NCBI GenBank assembly: GCA_026770585.1
Contig: MU646455.1
Location: 654,064 to 665,746 of the forward strand
Length of the DNA stretch: 11,683 bases
Reading direction: 5' to 3'
DNA from: Baffinella frigidus
Taxonomy: Eukaryota; Cryptophyceae; Cryptomonadales; Baffinellaceae
Shown here: piece after piece, positions 7,401 to 11,422 of the stretch
How the letters are laid out: the number at the start of each line of letters is the position of its first letter
Numbering within the stretch: position 1 is the stretch's first letter
Notes under the pieces: generated by a model
The model's input: only the letters and a program-made list of their open reading frames with translations
Database searches by the model: none
What the model was told of the DNA's origin: nothing
Position numbers and translations under genes: made by a program

Positions 7401-9592
7401 CCAGCGGACCCCTTAGCCTACGGTAGGAACCCCCACTCCTCCTACGAGCTCCTACCGTAGGCAATCCGTAGGCTCTAAGTACCTCGCTTGCGTTACCTTT
7501 TCAGATGATTTCAGTGTTTTTGGTTGCGCACCTTCCGCTCCAGGTTCGTGAAGCTGAAGAGGTTTTAGTCTTGAGTGTGTAGGTGGTAGGGTTGAAGGTT
7601 TTGGTGTTAAGTGTTTAGGGTCGCGCAAAGTGGGCATGTGCGGCATCTGCGACATGTTCAACGTCACGCCCCCCCCCCAAAAAAACCCTAGACCCGACAC
7701 TCGAGCGGCGGGAAGCTGAAATCGATGTGGATACGGGGGGGGTAGGTGTTGGGGAAACGGGGGGGTAAAGTGTTGGGGCGTGGAGTGTATGGGTGTGGAT
7801 AACGCCGTTGGTTGTCGGGAGTGGCACGAGGAAGGTCAGCACTCCCACCTTCATCTCCAGCTGCGTGAACCTGAAGAGGTTTTGGTGTTAAGTGTGTGCC
7901 TGATGATTGTTTAGAGTTCAACGCTCAGGTGTTAGGGTTGAAGGTTTAGGGCTGAGGGTTTAGGGTCGCGCTTTGACTTGGCGCCCTTGCGGGACCAGGT
8001 CGTGACCACCAATCCTCACGGCGAGACCAAATCAACGAATTCTTGGAGCCATTTTTCCCTTGCAGAGGGGTGTTCGAATCCGACCCCTCTGATTTTTTAG
8101 AATGGCCCAATAAAAGCTCCTTTCTCAAGGTTTTGGGAGTTTTAAAACTGCTTTGCTCAAAAGGTCGAAAATCGTTGATGTGGTCCTCCCGTGAGGATGG
8201 GATCCTGATCCAGGGCGCCAAGTCAAAACTCCCCGGAATCGGGTTTTCTGAAGTGAATGTTTTCACTGCAACCTTGTTAGAGGATGCGTTTCGAGGTGCA
8301 TCTAATGACTTGCCGATTCTCAGTACAAAATGTGTGCTTGACAGTACGAATCCTAAAACAGAGTTGCACTGCTGAAGTCTCACACTCTCCGGAACCGTGC
8401 ATTTCGAAGCGACTGTTTTCACTGCGGCCCTCATGTTAGAGGATGTGTTTAGGGGTGCAAATGGCGACAATGGATACCCCTGGATAGGACCAGGCAGGCG
8501 AGGTGACTGCCCTGCTGTGGCTGGCAAGGCGAGGCCCCCCGTTTTTCAGGTTTGCTCACTGGAGGCATGTGGCGTGGAGGGATTCCACCAGCAACCCGTA
8601 GCAGCTTTTAACGGATCCGCCTAAGGATTTCGGGTATTTGATTTTAATTTCTTTTTCCTACGACCCTACGGTAGGAAATCCTAGCTACGCGGGAGGGGTA
8701 GCTGCTTTCTTGGAGCCATTTTCCCCCTTATCCTGCGGTTACTTTTCCATCAAAGTCAATTATTTGTGGGCATTTCCGGCAACTTTTGCCGATTTCAAGG
8801 GAAAATAATAGATGGACGCGGGGCGCAAAAAGACACTTACCCCTCCCGCGTAGAGGGACTTCGAATTGCTGACGGGAGATATCGATGAGATCTCATCGGT
8901 TTAGCTGAAAATTACTTCAGTACCCGACCCGGTTAAAAGCTGCTACAGGTTGCTGGTGGTTACTCTGGCTGATCGTCAGCAGCGGGGGCGGCAGCAGGCG
9001 CGGCCGCAGGCTTCTCCTTCTTCTCCTTCTTCTCCTTCGGCGCATCCGGCTTCTCGCCTGCCGTGTCGCGGCACCATGCACTTGAGGCGAGATCTCACGC
9101 TGACGTCGTGGCCAAGTGGGATCCCGACTCGGGTGAGTTTCGGGACTGAGGAGTGCTGATTGCTCGGACGGTGCCCCGGCGGGCACCGCCTCGTCGCGAC
9201 TCGGTTCCGGAAGCAAGGTAGCGTTTCTCAACTAGCACCAGGTACGCGGGCGTCTGCACGGCTCCACAGATCCCGCTGGTACTCCCGCACGGTGCTATCA
9301 GAGGATGCCAGCAGATCACATGACGTAAGAATGCGCTCGTATCGCAACGTTGTGCGCCTCGGATACTTTGCTTGGCGGAGGGGTGCTCACCAGCAGGGGC
9401 GGAATCGGGCTTGCCAGCCGGCGCCGCGGCAGCGGGCGCGGGCTTGCCAGCCGCAGCAGCAGCAGCAGCAGCAGGCTTGGCGGGCTTGCCGGGGTTGGGC
9501 TTCCCCTGCTTGACGGGAGCGACGCCGAGCGAGGACTCGAGCGAGGCGATCATCGAGTCGAGGAGCGACAGAGAGGCGGACATGGCTGCCAT
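1..9592 (-). CDS. EMAP-II/Arc1p-type tRNA-binding protein, 8 exons, 3' end cut by window edge
   Basis: Seen: join 9592-9391, 9057-8964, 7315-7234, 5980-5894, 5293-5234, 3523-3461, 1617-1561, 75-1. This gives 720 nt (240 codons) without a stop. Residues 1-25 look helical (MAAMSASLSLLDSMIASLES). Residues about 26-98 are an Ala/Pro/Gly/Lys linker with KEKKEKKEK. From residue 99 the tRNA-binding domain runs in family order: FTKLEMKVGVLI, HPESEKLFLEE, VDVGEEKPRQVASGL, VVVVTNLKAAKMAG, SAGMVVACVHPEGKVELL, PPADAKVGERIFIEGLTGEP, KKKILLAVLPDLKTDGACIA. Known: this OB-fold domain binds tRNA and tethers aminoacyl-tRNA synthetases (AIMP1, Arc1p) or is fused to methionyl-tRNA synthetase. Inference: no catalytic domain precedes it, so it is a free-standing cytosolic synthetase cofactor. 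Odd points: 92% of the locus is intron, donors are variable (GTGAGC, GTAACC, GTCCTA, GTCACT, GTACGC, GTGCGA, GTTCCG), and family NLKPAKMRG reads NLKAAKMAG. The family call is firm; activity is unproven. Confidence 0.9.
196..282. repeat. Degenerate 21-bp tandem repeat
   Basis: About four units of GTTGTAGAGTTTGGGGCTTG with drift, within a wider G/T-rich stretch from about 110. On the gene strand it is C/A-rich and ends about 35-120 nt before the exon 8 acceptor. Confidence 0.75.
391..406. repeat. 16-bp perfect palindrome GGGGGTCGCGACCCCC
   Basis: It is followed by a second hairpin GACCCCC/GGGGGTC at about 400-420. Its function is unknown. Confidence 0.7.
521..691. mobile_element. Inverted-repeat element, family C copy 1 (CCTACGGTAGG)
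   Basis: The arms run CAACGTCCTGAAAACCGG and then CCTACGGTATTGCCTACGG; both arms contain the CCTACGGTAGG palindrome. Arms are about 60 bp with few mismatches. Confidence 0.8.
737..880. mobile_element. MITE-like inverted repeat, family A copy 1
   Basis: The imperfect outer arms (GCATAGGaAAACgGTTTTAA type) are bounded by TA at 741-742 and 873-874. The inner stem AAAATTACTACAC surrounds a conserved loop containing GCTTTAATATTACTAGTAA. No ORF is present. Confidence 0.7.
991..1078. repeat. Short direct repeat pair
   Basis: TGTGTGTTAATGCATGGATT at 991 recurs as TGTGTGAATGCATGGATT near 1055. Flanking ATTAATCGCAT is also repeated, at about 961 and 1087. Confidence 0.65.
1102..1300. mobile_element. 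Inverted-repeat element, family D copy 1 (CACACGAGGCT)
   Basis: The termini are CACACGAGGCT / AGCCTCGTGTG, with further arm similarity through TTTTTAAAACCC, GTACAAGTTG and GTAGTAATTTTCATT. Its innermost module is the family A stem sequence in opposite polarity. Confidence 0.7.
1326..1348 (-). pseudogene. Copy of the 3' half of exon 7
   Basis: The exon 7 end GEPSTPAQ plus the donor GTTTCGAG is repeated here, with CGAGCAG (the exon 7 acceptor) directly fused to it. The VGERIFIEGL half is missing. It would be a 23-nt frame-breaking micro-exon if spliced. Confidence 0.65.
1379..1525. mobile_element. Inverted-repeat element, family C copy 2
   Basis: The terminal repeat is AGGCTAACGG, followed by GGGGTAGTCAGGCCTACGG. 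The internal layout matches the 521-691 copy. It is flanked on both sides by copies of the exon 7 end. Confidence 0.8.
1561..1617 (-). CDS. Exon 7: VGERIFIEGLTGEP segment
   Basis: The acceptor is GCGAGCAG|GTTGGCG and the donor GCACAG|GTTCCG. It is 19 codons in phase 0. VGERIFIEGLTGEPSTPAQ follows PPADAK of exon 6 as in the family (A-K-V-G-E/D-R-V-x-F-x-G...G-E-P). A fragment of its 3' half recurs at 1326-1348, on the far side of the palindromic element at 1379-1525. Confidence 0.88.
1675..1825. repeat. G/T-rich heptamer-like array (GGGGTTT, GTTTGGT)
   Basis: Degenerate TTTGGGG/TTTGGTG units. On the gene strand they form a CCCCAAA-rich stretch that ends about 60 nt upstream of the exon 7 acceptor. 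Confidence 0.8.
1987..2230. repeat. Direct repeat pair of about 50 bp
   Basis: CTACACTGCACTGTACTGCA with its flanks occurs at 1987-2040 and 2182-2230, both ending in GTGCCTCGCT. Confidence 0.75.
2743..2882. mobile_element. Inverted-repeat element (single copy here)
   Basis: The arms of about 40 bp begin CCACCCTGGAGGCGACTTG, continue GGGCAAATCGATGGT, and match the right side with few mismatches. An inner GGCGAGattCTCGCC hairpin sits near 2812. Confidence 0.8.
3017..3228. mobile_element. Inverted-repeat element, family D copy 3
   Basis: The termini CCACTCGAGGCTA / TAGCCTCGAGTGG differ from copy 2 by one base in the first ten. CAG flanks both ends (3014-3016, 3229-3231). It encloses a 36-bp perfect palindrome at 3120-3155 centred on GAATTC. 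Confidence 0.75.
3461..3523 (-). CDS. Exon 6: VVACVHPEGKVELLDPP segment
   Basis: The acceptor is GTGGAACAG|GTTGTGG and the donor GCAAAG|GTGCGA. It is 21 codons in phase 0, ending PPADAK. With exon 5 it reads SAGMVVACVHPEGKVELL, matching the family S-x-G-M-V-x-x-A-x-x...K-V-E-x-L-x-P-P. The terminal repeat of the element at 3533-3697 begins 9 bp upstream of this acceptor. On the far side the intron starts with a short tandem repeat (GAGTTGACT twice). Confidence 0.88.
3533..3697. mobile_element. MITE-like palindrome, family B copy 1
   Basis: The terminal repeats read ACCACCAACCCTCACG then GAGACCAAATCGTCGAT. The centre repeats CCCCGGATCCGGGG twice. It abuts the exon 6 acceptor. Confidence 0.8.
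3964..4073 (+). repeat. Dispersed direct repeat, left copy
   Basis: It matches 11164-11273 base for base without gaps, with 8 mismatches in 110 (about 93%). It contains CCGTAGGAACCCCCCTA and TTGCCTACCGTAGGGTC, so it resembles a family C fragment. Confidence 0.85.
4136..4286. mobile_element. MITE-like palindrome, family B copy 2
   Basis: It has the same terminal repeats as the 3533-3697 copy. Its centre is a perfect 48-bp palindrome at 4183-4230 around GGATCC. AGCCTTCGT-like sequence occurs on both sides (about 4126 and 4289). Confidence 0.85.
4413..4476. repeat. CT/TTTC microsatellite
   Basis: CTCTCT tract with interspersed TTTCTC. CAACGCCTC occurs on both its sides (about 4403 and 4518), and GGACAGAGAA recurs at about 4487 and 4583. 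Confidence 0.9.
4684..4717. repeat. 17-bp tandem duplication
   Basis: AATTTTTGTACCCGGAT occurs twice, head to tail and identical. Confidence 0.9.
4907..4963 (-). pseudogene. Second copy of exon 5 lacking a 3' splice site
   Basis: It reads VVVTNLKPAEMAGAQSAGM with donor ATG|GTGCGT. It matches the family better at NLKPA and in its donor than the copy at 5234-5293. However, similarity ends just before the acceptor, and no usable AG lies at its 5' end (the nearest TAG would break the frame). Confidence 0.75.
5091..5191. repeat. Small inverted repeat with CCTACGGTAGGG inside
   Basis: The 15-bp arms TCCCTTAAGTGGCCA / TGGCCACTTCAGGGA have one mismatch. They enclose a GGGGGTC/GACCCCC hairpin (5106-5125) and a CCCTACGGTAGGG palindrome, so it may be a diverged relative of family C. 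Confidence 0.55.
5234..5293 (-). CDS. Exon 5: VVVVTNLKAAKMAG core strand
   Basis: The acceptor is GGTGCAG|GTGGTGG and the donor GGCATG|GTACGC. It is 20 codons in phase 0: VVVVTNLKAAKMAGAESAGM. This corresponds to the family core V-V-x-x-x-N-L-K-P-A-K-M-R-G-x-x-S-x-G-M. The usual Pro and Arg are replaced by Ala. A second copy at 4907-4963 keeps the Pro but has lost the acceptor. This copy was chosen because it has a 3' splice site directly preceded by C-rich CCCTAAAC sequence. Confidence 0.85.
5306..5404. repeat. Degenerate TTTAGGG sequence
   Basis: TTTAGGG, GTTGAGGG and related units. To the left (5048-5215) the motif appears in the opposite orientation as CCCTAAA. This stretch directly precedes the exon 5 acceptor on the gene strand. 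Confidence 0.8.
5441..5571. mobile_element. Inverted-repeat element (single copy here)
   Basis: The arms are TCGGAACataCCAGAATCTG and its imperfect complement ending TTGGTCCGA, with 11 perfect bp AGAATCTGTCC. An inner hairpin GCATC/GATGC is near 5490. Confidence 0.65.
5634..5801. mobile_element. Inverted-repeat element, family D copy 2
   Basis: The termini CACACGAGGCTAACCAGGCG and their near-exact reverse complement give arms of about 32 bp. GAAC directly flanks both ends (5630-5633, 5802-5805), a candidate 4-bp target duplication. An internal hairpin ACCGACCGC/GCGGTCGGT lies near 5731. Confidence 0.85.
5894..5980 (-). CDS. Exon 4: VDVGEEKPRQVASGL segment
   Basis: The acceptor is CCCAACGCAG|GTTGACG and the donor CGCAAG|GTCACT. 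It is 29 codons in phase 0. It carries the family signature D-V-G-E-x-x-P-R-x-V-x-S-G-L, then a diverged helix ending FCPGRK where relatives have an E-M-x-x-R/K stretch. It joins exon 3 (LEE) to exon 5 (VVVVTNL) exactly as in the intact domain. The palindromic element at 6012-6135 lies 32 bp upstream of the acceptor. A truncated copy of this exon is at 6208-6261. Confidence 0.9.
6012..6135. mobile_element. MITE-like inverted repeat, family A copy 2
   Basis: The 31-bp perfect terminal arms begin TCCGGGGAAACC. The inner stem and loop match copy 1 in reverse orientation (CTACACAAATGCTTTAATAT). It lies 32 bp upstream of exon 4 in the gene direction. Confidence 0.85.
6136..6480. repeat. Degenerate telomere-like heptamers, including eight perfect TTTGGTG
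   Basis: TTTAGGG-type units with many variants. At 6400-6455 eight exact TTTGGTG units run in series, then one TTTGGGG. This is interstitial, not a chromosome end, because coding exons lie on both sides. Confidence 0.85.
6208..6261 (-). pseudogene. Truncated copy of exon 4
   Basis: It reads VDVGEEKPRQGASELRAH in frame after CGTAG|GTGGACG, then breaks off into CCCTAAATCCC-type sequence instead of the FTLETF part. It lies upstream of the real exon 4 within intron 3. Confidence 0.8.
6490..7265 (-). repeat. Higher-order tandem array carrying six copies of the exon 3 end
   Basis: The motif PESEKLFLEE plus its GTCC donor occurs at about 7230-7265 (the real exon end), 7100-7135, 6927-6973, 6785-6830, 6663-6694 and 6490-6525, spaced about 125-175 bp. 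Between copies are degenerate TTTAGGG/GTTTCGTG sequence and a second shared block, AGAGACGGTCTAG, near 6632, 6895 and 7041. The copy at 6663 has a substitution and a 1-bp deletion; the others keep the reading frame. Confidence 0.85.
7234..7315 (-). CDS. Exon 3: first strand and helix of tRNA-binding domain
   Basis: It starts at CTCATCAG|GTTCACG and ends at GAAGAG|GTCCTAA. It encodes the completed Glu plus 27 residues: FTKLEMKVGVLIKTW, then HHPESEKLFLEE. This matches the family opening (LDIRVGKI followed by HP-D/E-A-x-x-LY-x-E-E). Its length, 82 nt, restores phase 0. The GTCC donor is weak but is preserved in most of the duplicated copies of this exon end further downstream in the gene. Partial copies of the exon start lie upstream, at 7836-7870 and 7526-7554. 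Confidence 0.88.
7389..7502. mobile_element. Inverted-repeat element, family C copy 3
   Basis: The arms begin GAAAAGCTAACGC / GCGTTACCTTTTC and contain AGCCTACGGTAGGA inward. It is shorter and more diverged than the other copies. Confidence 0.65.
7526..7554 (-). pseudogene. Duplicated exon 3 start, decayed (FTNLERKV)
   Basis: This is a third copy of the exon 3 beginning. The upstream ACCTCTTCAG is kept, but the first bases read CTTCACG, which loses the conserved AG|GT. Substitutions give FTNLERKVRN. Confidence 0.65.
7836..7870 (-). pseudogene. Duplicated exon 3 start (FTQLEMKVGVL)
   Basis: It has the acceptor ACCTCTTCAG|GTTCACG and then FTQLEMKVGVL, after which similarity to exon 3 stops and the frame runs into unrelated sequence. 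It has no HPESEK part, so it is a broken copy. Its acceptor looks at least as good as the real one. Confidence 0.75.
7972..8227. mobile_element. MITE-like palindrome, family B copy 3 with extended arms
   Basis: The outer arms are TTTGACTTGGCGCCCT, then the family B repeat ACCACCAATCCTCACGG. The centre hairpin CAGAGGGGT/ACCCCTCTG is at 8063-8091. It contains parts of ORFs on both strands that I regard as chance. Confidence 0.75.
8229..8465. repeat. Two-unit tandem repeat, period about 155 bp
   Basis: CTCCCCGGAATCG, TGTTTTCACTGC and TTAGAGGATG recur in order in 8229-8313 and 8383-8465. ORFs cross it on both strands. It lies inside intron 2. Confidence 0.75.
8585..8959. mobile_element. Inverted-repeat element adjoining the exon 2 donor
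   Basis: The 28-bp terminal arms have one mismatch, beginning CCACCAGCAACC. A second, perfect 16-bp inverted repeat lies inside (8685-8700 with 8838-8853, CTACGCGGGAGGGGTA). CTTGGAGCCATTTT near 8709 also occurs in the element at 7972-8227. Confidence 0.8.
8964..9057 (-). CDS. Exon 2: lysine-rich linker
   Basis: The acceptor GGCAG|GCGAG at 9058 completes the Gly codon split by intron 1. The exon continues the exon 1 composition as EKPDAPKEKKEKKEKP, then an Ala/Pro run ending DDQP. It ends two bases into a codon at GA|GTAACC (donor 8963-8958). Without splicing, a TAA at 8962-8960 would end the protein. With splicing, the codon is completed as Glu by the first base of exon 3. Similar charged linkers precede the tRNA-binding domain in Arc1p/AIMP1 relatives. 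The terminal inverted repeat of the element at 8585-8959 begins 4 nt inside the intron. Confidence 0.8.
9058..9390 (-). other. Intron 1 (333 nt)
   Basis: GTGAGC...GGCAG. It is GC-rich, and I see no transposon-like inverted repeat or heptamer array in it. Exon ends share a GGYGAG repeat: GGTGAG at the donor and GGCGAG at the acceptor. It is the shortest and cleanest intron of the gene. Confidence 0.75.
9391..9592 (-). CDS. Exon 1: start, N-terminal helix and Ala/Pro/Lys linker
   Basis: It encodes 67 codons plus one base. The ATG at 9592-9590 is followed by an amphipathic-looking stretch and then GKP/AAP repeats. Residues 41-48 are poly-Ala, encoded by a CAG/CTG-type trinucleotide run at 9454-9474, so its length may vary. 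The donor is CTG|GTGAGC at 9390, the most canonical in the gene. Reading through it instead gives a 165-codon ORF whose tail has lost the linker composition. The first in-frame ATG was chosen; Met4 is an alternative. AIMP1 proteins also begin with a short helical segment, but I see no sequence-level match to it. Confidence 0.8.
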
Positions 9593-10009
9593 TTCGCGCG
9601 TGGTGGTTCCGGAGCTTTTGACTTTTGCCAGGAGGGTTCAGGAGGATGACATTTGACAGTTCTCCCAGCCAGAGAGAGGTCTGAGGTCAGGGGCGCGCGC
9701 CTTGGGCGAGGAGCAGCCGTGAAGGGTCTGGGACCCTCGGATCTGCAGGTGCGGAAGCGGCCCTCTTGTGGCGGCGCTCGCGCTGTTTGGGCGAGTGGGG
9801 GGAGAGGAGAGGCTAGGTTGCCAGGATTCGAGGGCTGCCGCGGCGGAGGGCGATCCTCGGCGCGAAATCCGGTCCAGCGGCTGGGCCTCTCCCCTTGAGG
9901 CACCTTGCGGAGTAGGTGCTCACCCTTGGCGATTATCTAGCGGAAAACACGCTGACCATGAAAGCGTCAAAGATTGGGCGCTGAAAACTGGCATGCTCAA
10001 CTGGCAGGA
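9593..10009. promoter_or_regulatory. Putative divergent promoter / 5' UTR spacer
   Basis: This GC-rich 417-bp stretch lies between the two divergent start codons. I see no TATA box or recognisable operator. A splice-acceptor-like CTGGCAG directly precedes the downstream ATG, with a CTGAC branch-like motif about 50 bp before it, so part of this spacer may be a 5' UTR intron. ORFs crossing it show no coherent protein. Confidence 0.4.
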
Positions 10010-10489
10010 ATGTCTGTCGCTGGGGAGCTGTACCGCTCCTACGAAGGCTGGACGGACGCGTCGCTGTACAACTCCGCGTCGTCCACCGGCTCTGTCAAGC
10101 CCTCGCTCCGGGACCACCAGGCGCGCTCACCCCTGCCCCGTGCTCCGCGGGAATCACCGGCCGACCCCATCCCATCCGCGAGACCCACCCACGACCACGC
10201 CGCAGAACCTTCACAGCCGACGCTTTAACACCCCCACCCTTGATGCGATGCCCGTACCTATGACCGACCTCCCCTCCCCCACCCCCGCCCACCCTCCCCC
10301 CGCGCTGACAACCTCCCCTCCTCCCAGGCGAATACGTTCGCGCAGTTCCGGACGGTGCAATGGGCCTCCAAAACCGTTCCTCCCGGGGGGGTGCCCCGGG
10401 GGATGGCGGGGGGAATGGCAGGGAGGATGACGGGGGGGATGGCGCAGGGGTCGCAGCAAGGGTCGATGTGGGCCCAGCAGGTTGCTCCG
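10010..10489 (+). CDS. Unrecognised gene, first two coding exons
   Basis: I do not recognise this protein. Exon 1 (10010-10120, 37 codons) starts MSVAGELYRSYEGWTDASLY and ends SLRDHQ. Exon 2 (10328 to 10489, or to 10480) starts ANTFAQFRTVQWASKTVPPG. It then becomes Gly/Met/Gln-rich with four G-M units (RGMAGG, GGMAGR, GRMTGG, GGMAQG), ending SMWAQQ or SMWAQQVAP. The join is in phase 0 and removes the Pro/Ser/Thr-rich read-through. The intron is GC-AG, with CAGGCG at both ends. The likely next donor is CCG|GTATGC at 10490 or CAG|GTTGCT at 10481; both keep phase 0. Non-repetitive composition and third-position G/C support coding. Later exons are not visible, so the gene presumably continues past the window or was not recognised. 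Confidence 0.5.
10121..10327 (+). other. Candidate GC-AG intron (207 nt)
   Basis: It runs from CACCAG|GCGCGC to CTCCCAG|GCGAAT. The second half is strongly pyrimidine-rich (about 10200-10327), as expected before a 3' splice site. The identical CAGGCG at both boundaries makes the exact junction ambiguous by a few bases. Confidence 0.5.
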
Positions 10490-10734
10490 GTATGCACCCG
10501 CCCTTCTCAAAGGTTTGGAAACAGGTTTGATTTGAATCGCTTTTTTGCAAGTCATGGAAACTCTGGTTTAATTAAACCACCTTTTGGCTCCTTTAGGATT
10601 GGGTTTTGGGTATGGTACAGCTATGTCGAGGCTACTATAGGACACTCCACCCGCAAGATAACGCAAGATGGTGGTTGATATTGAAGATGGTTCCGTATTA
10701 GGTTGCAGCGTCGTCGTCGGGAGGGGTGCAAATC

Positions 10735-10873
10735 AATCTCCGCAAAAGTGTTGATTAAATGCTTTTGACGCACCGAAATTTACCACAAGACTACTTTACT
10801 TTTACTAGTATGATCCAATTGTGTGGTAAATTTCGTTGCCCAACAGCAATTAATGGATCTTTTTACGGAGATT
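10735..10873. mobile_element. MITE-like inverted repeat, family A copy 4 (diverged arms)
   Basis: The outer arms begin AATCTCCG and are unrelated to copies 1-3. The inner stem GAAATTTACCACA and the loop TTTTACTAGTATGATC align with the family core. The arms have several mismatches. Confidence 0.7.
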
Positions 10874-10908
10874 AAAATACCTGAAGCTCACCAGCGCTAG
10901 ACTCCCTC

Positions 10909-11058
10909 CCACCAACCCTCAAGGCTTTGGCAGATCGACAATGTTCGGTTTGAGATTTCAAGGGGGTTGAAGTCGGAATCCGACTTCAACAGCTCCAATT
11001 CCCCTTGAACTCGGGAACTCGAAAATCGTCGATTTGCCCAAGCCATGAGGGTTGGTGG
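10909..11058. mobile_element. MITE-like palindrome, family B copy 4
   Basis: The terminal repeats are CCACCAACCCTCAAGGC and GCCATGAGGGTTGGTGG. The centre is a near-perfect palindrome at 10966-10990 (12-bp arms around one A) with the shared GGAATCCG middle. Confidence 0.8.
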
Positions 11059-11163
11059 TCACGCCCGCCTCGATCGATGCCTTAATACACACGGAGGGTA
11101 TACATGCACACAGCATCTTCGGTGCTACGCAGAGAAAAAATCGTCAAATCTAAGGCATTTTCC

Positions 11164-11273
11164 GTTACCTTATCCGTAGGAACCCCCCTATTTCCCTACG
11201 GGTTGCCTACCGTAGGGTCCTAGGTCTTGTCGCTTATGGGTTATTCAAAATCGCTTCGAAGTCCGATGTGTGG
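11164..11273 (+). repeat. Dispersed direct repeat, right copy
   Basis: Partner of 3964-4073, in the same orientation and with sharp similarity borders on both sides. Confidence 0.85.
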
Positions 11274-11286
11274 CATAGAGGGTTTA

Positions 11287-11420
11287 TCCGGGGAAACCTA
11301 TTTTTCTTTCATTTGATGGCAATCAAAATTACTACACAGATTCTTTTATAATACTAATAAGAACGAATTGTGTAGTAATTTTCGTTGCCATCAAATGAAA
11401 GAAAAATAGGTTTCCCCGGA
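11287..11420. mobile_element. MITE-like inverted repeat, family A copy 3
   Basis: Its outer arms are identical to copy 2 for 31 or more bp, continuing into the TACTACAC inner stem for about 50 bp in total. TA flanks it on both sides (11285-11286, 11421-11422), as expected of a Tc1/mariner-type target duplication. Confidence 0.85.
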
Positions 11421-11422
11421 TA

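Larger units (their letters stand above)
7316..8963 (-). other. Intron 2 (1648 nt), repeat-filled
   Basis: Right to left it holds the inverted-repeat element 8585-8959, a two-unit tandem repeat at 8229-8465, the inverted-repeat element 7972-8227, degenerate GTTTAGGG-like sequence, two pseudo-copies of the exon 3 start (7836-7870, 7526-7554), and the palindromic element 7389-7502. GGGTCGCGC recurs at about 7351, 7619 and 7963. Confidence 0.75.

Noticed and set aside
8063-8098. tRNA-like 3' end (GTTCGAATCC, hairpin, then six Ts)
   Set aside because: The positions that should form the T stem do not pair, there is no A box, D arm or anticodon arm upstream, and the hairpin is the centre of a family B element.
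7946-8527. Longest minus-strand ORF outside the exons (193 codons) with internal repeats
   Set aside because: It runs across the palindromic element 7972-8227 and a tandem repeat, is open on both strands in part, lies within intron 2, and shows no recognisable domain.
8960-8962. TAA after DDQPE as the true end of the gene
   Set aside because: The overlapping GA|GTAACC donor joins to exon 3 with the right phase and directly into the tRNA-binding domain, which is unlikely by chance.
9095-9592. Single-exon 165-codon reading of the exon 1 ORF
   Set aside because: After the GTGAGC donor at 9390 the Ala/Pro/Lys composition is lost, whereas splicing to 9057 continues it in frame.
9768-10430. Plus-strand 220-codon ORF
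   Set aside because: Pro/Ser/Thr/Arg-rich composition typical of an off-frame reading of GC-rich DNA. The in-frame splice model from 10010 explains the coding signal better.
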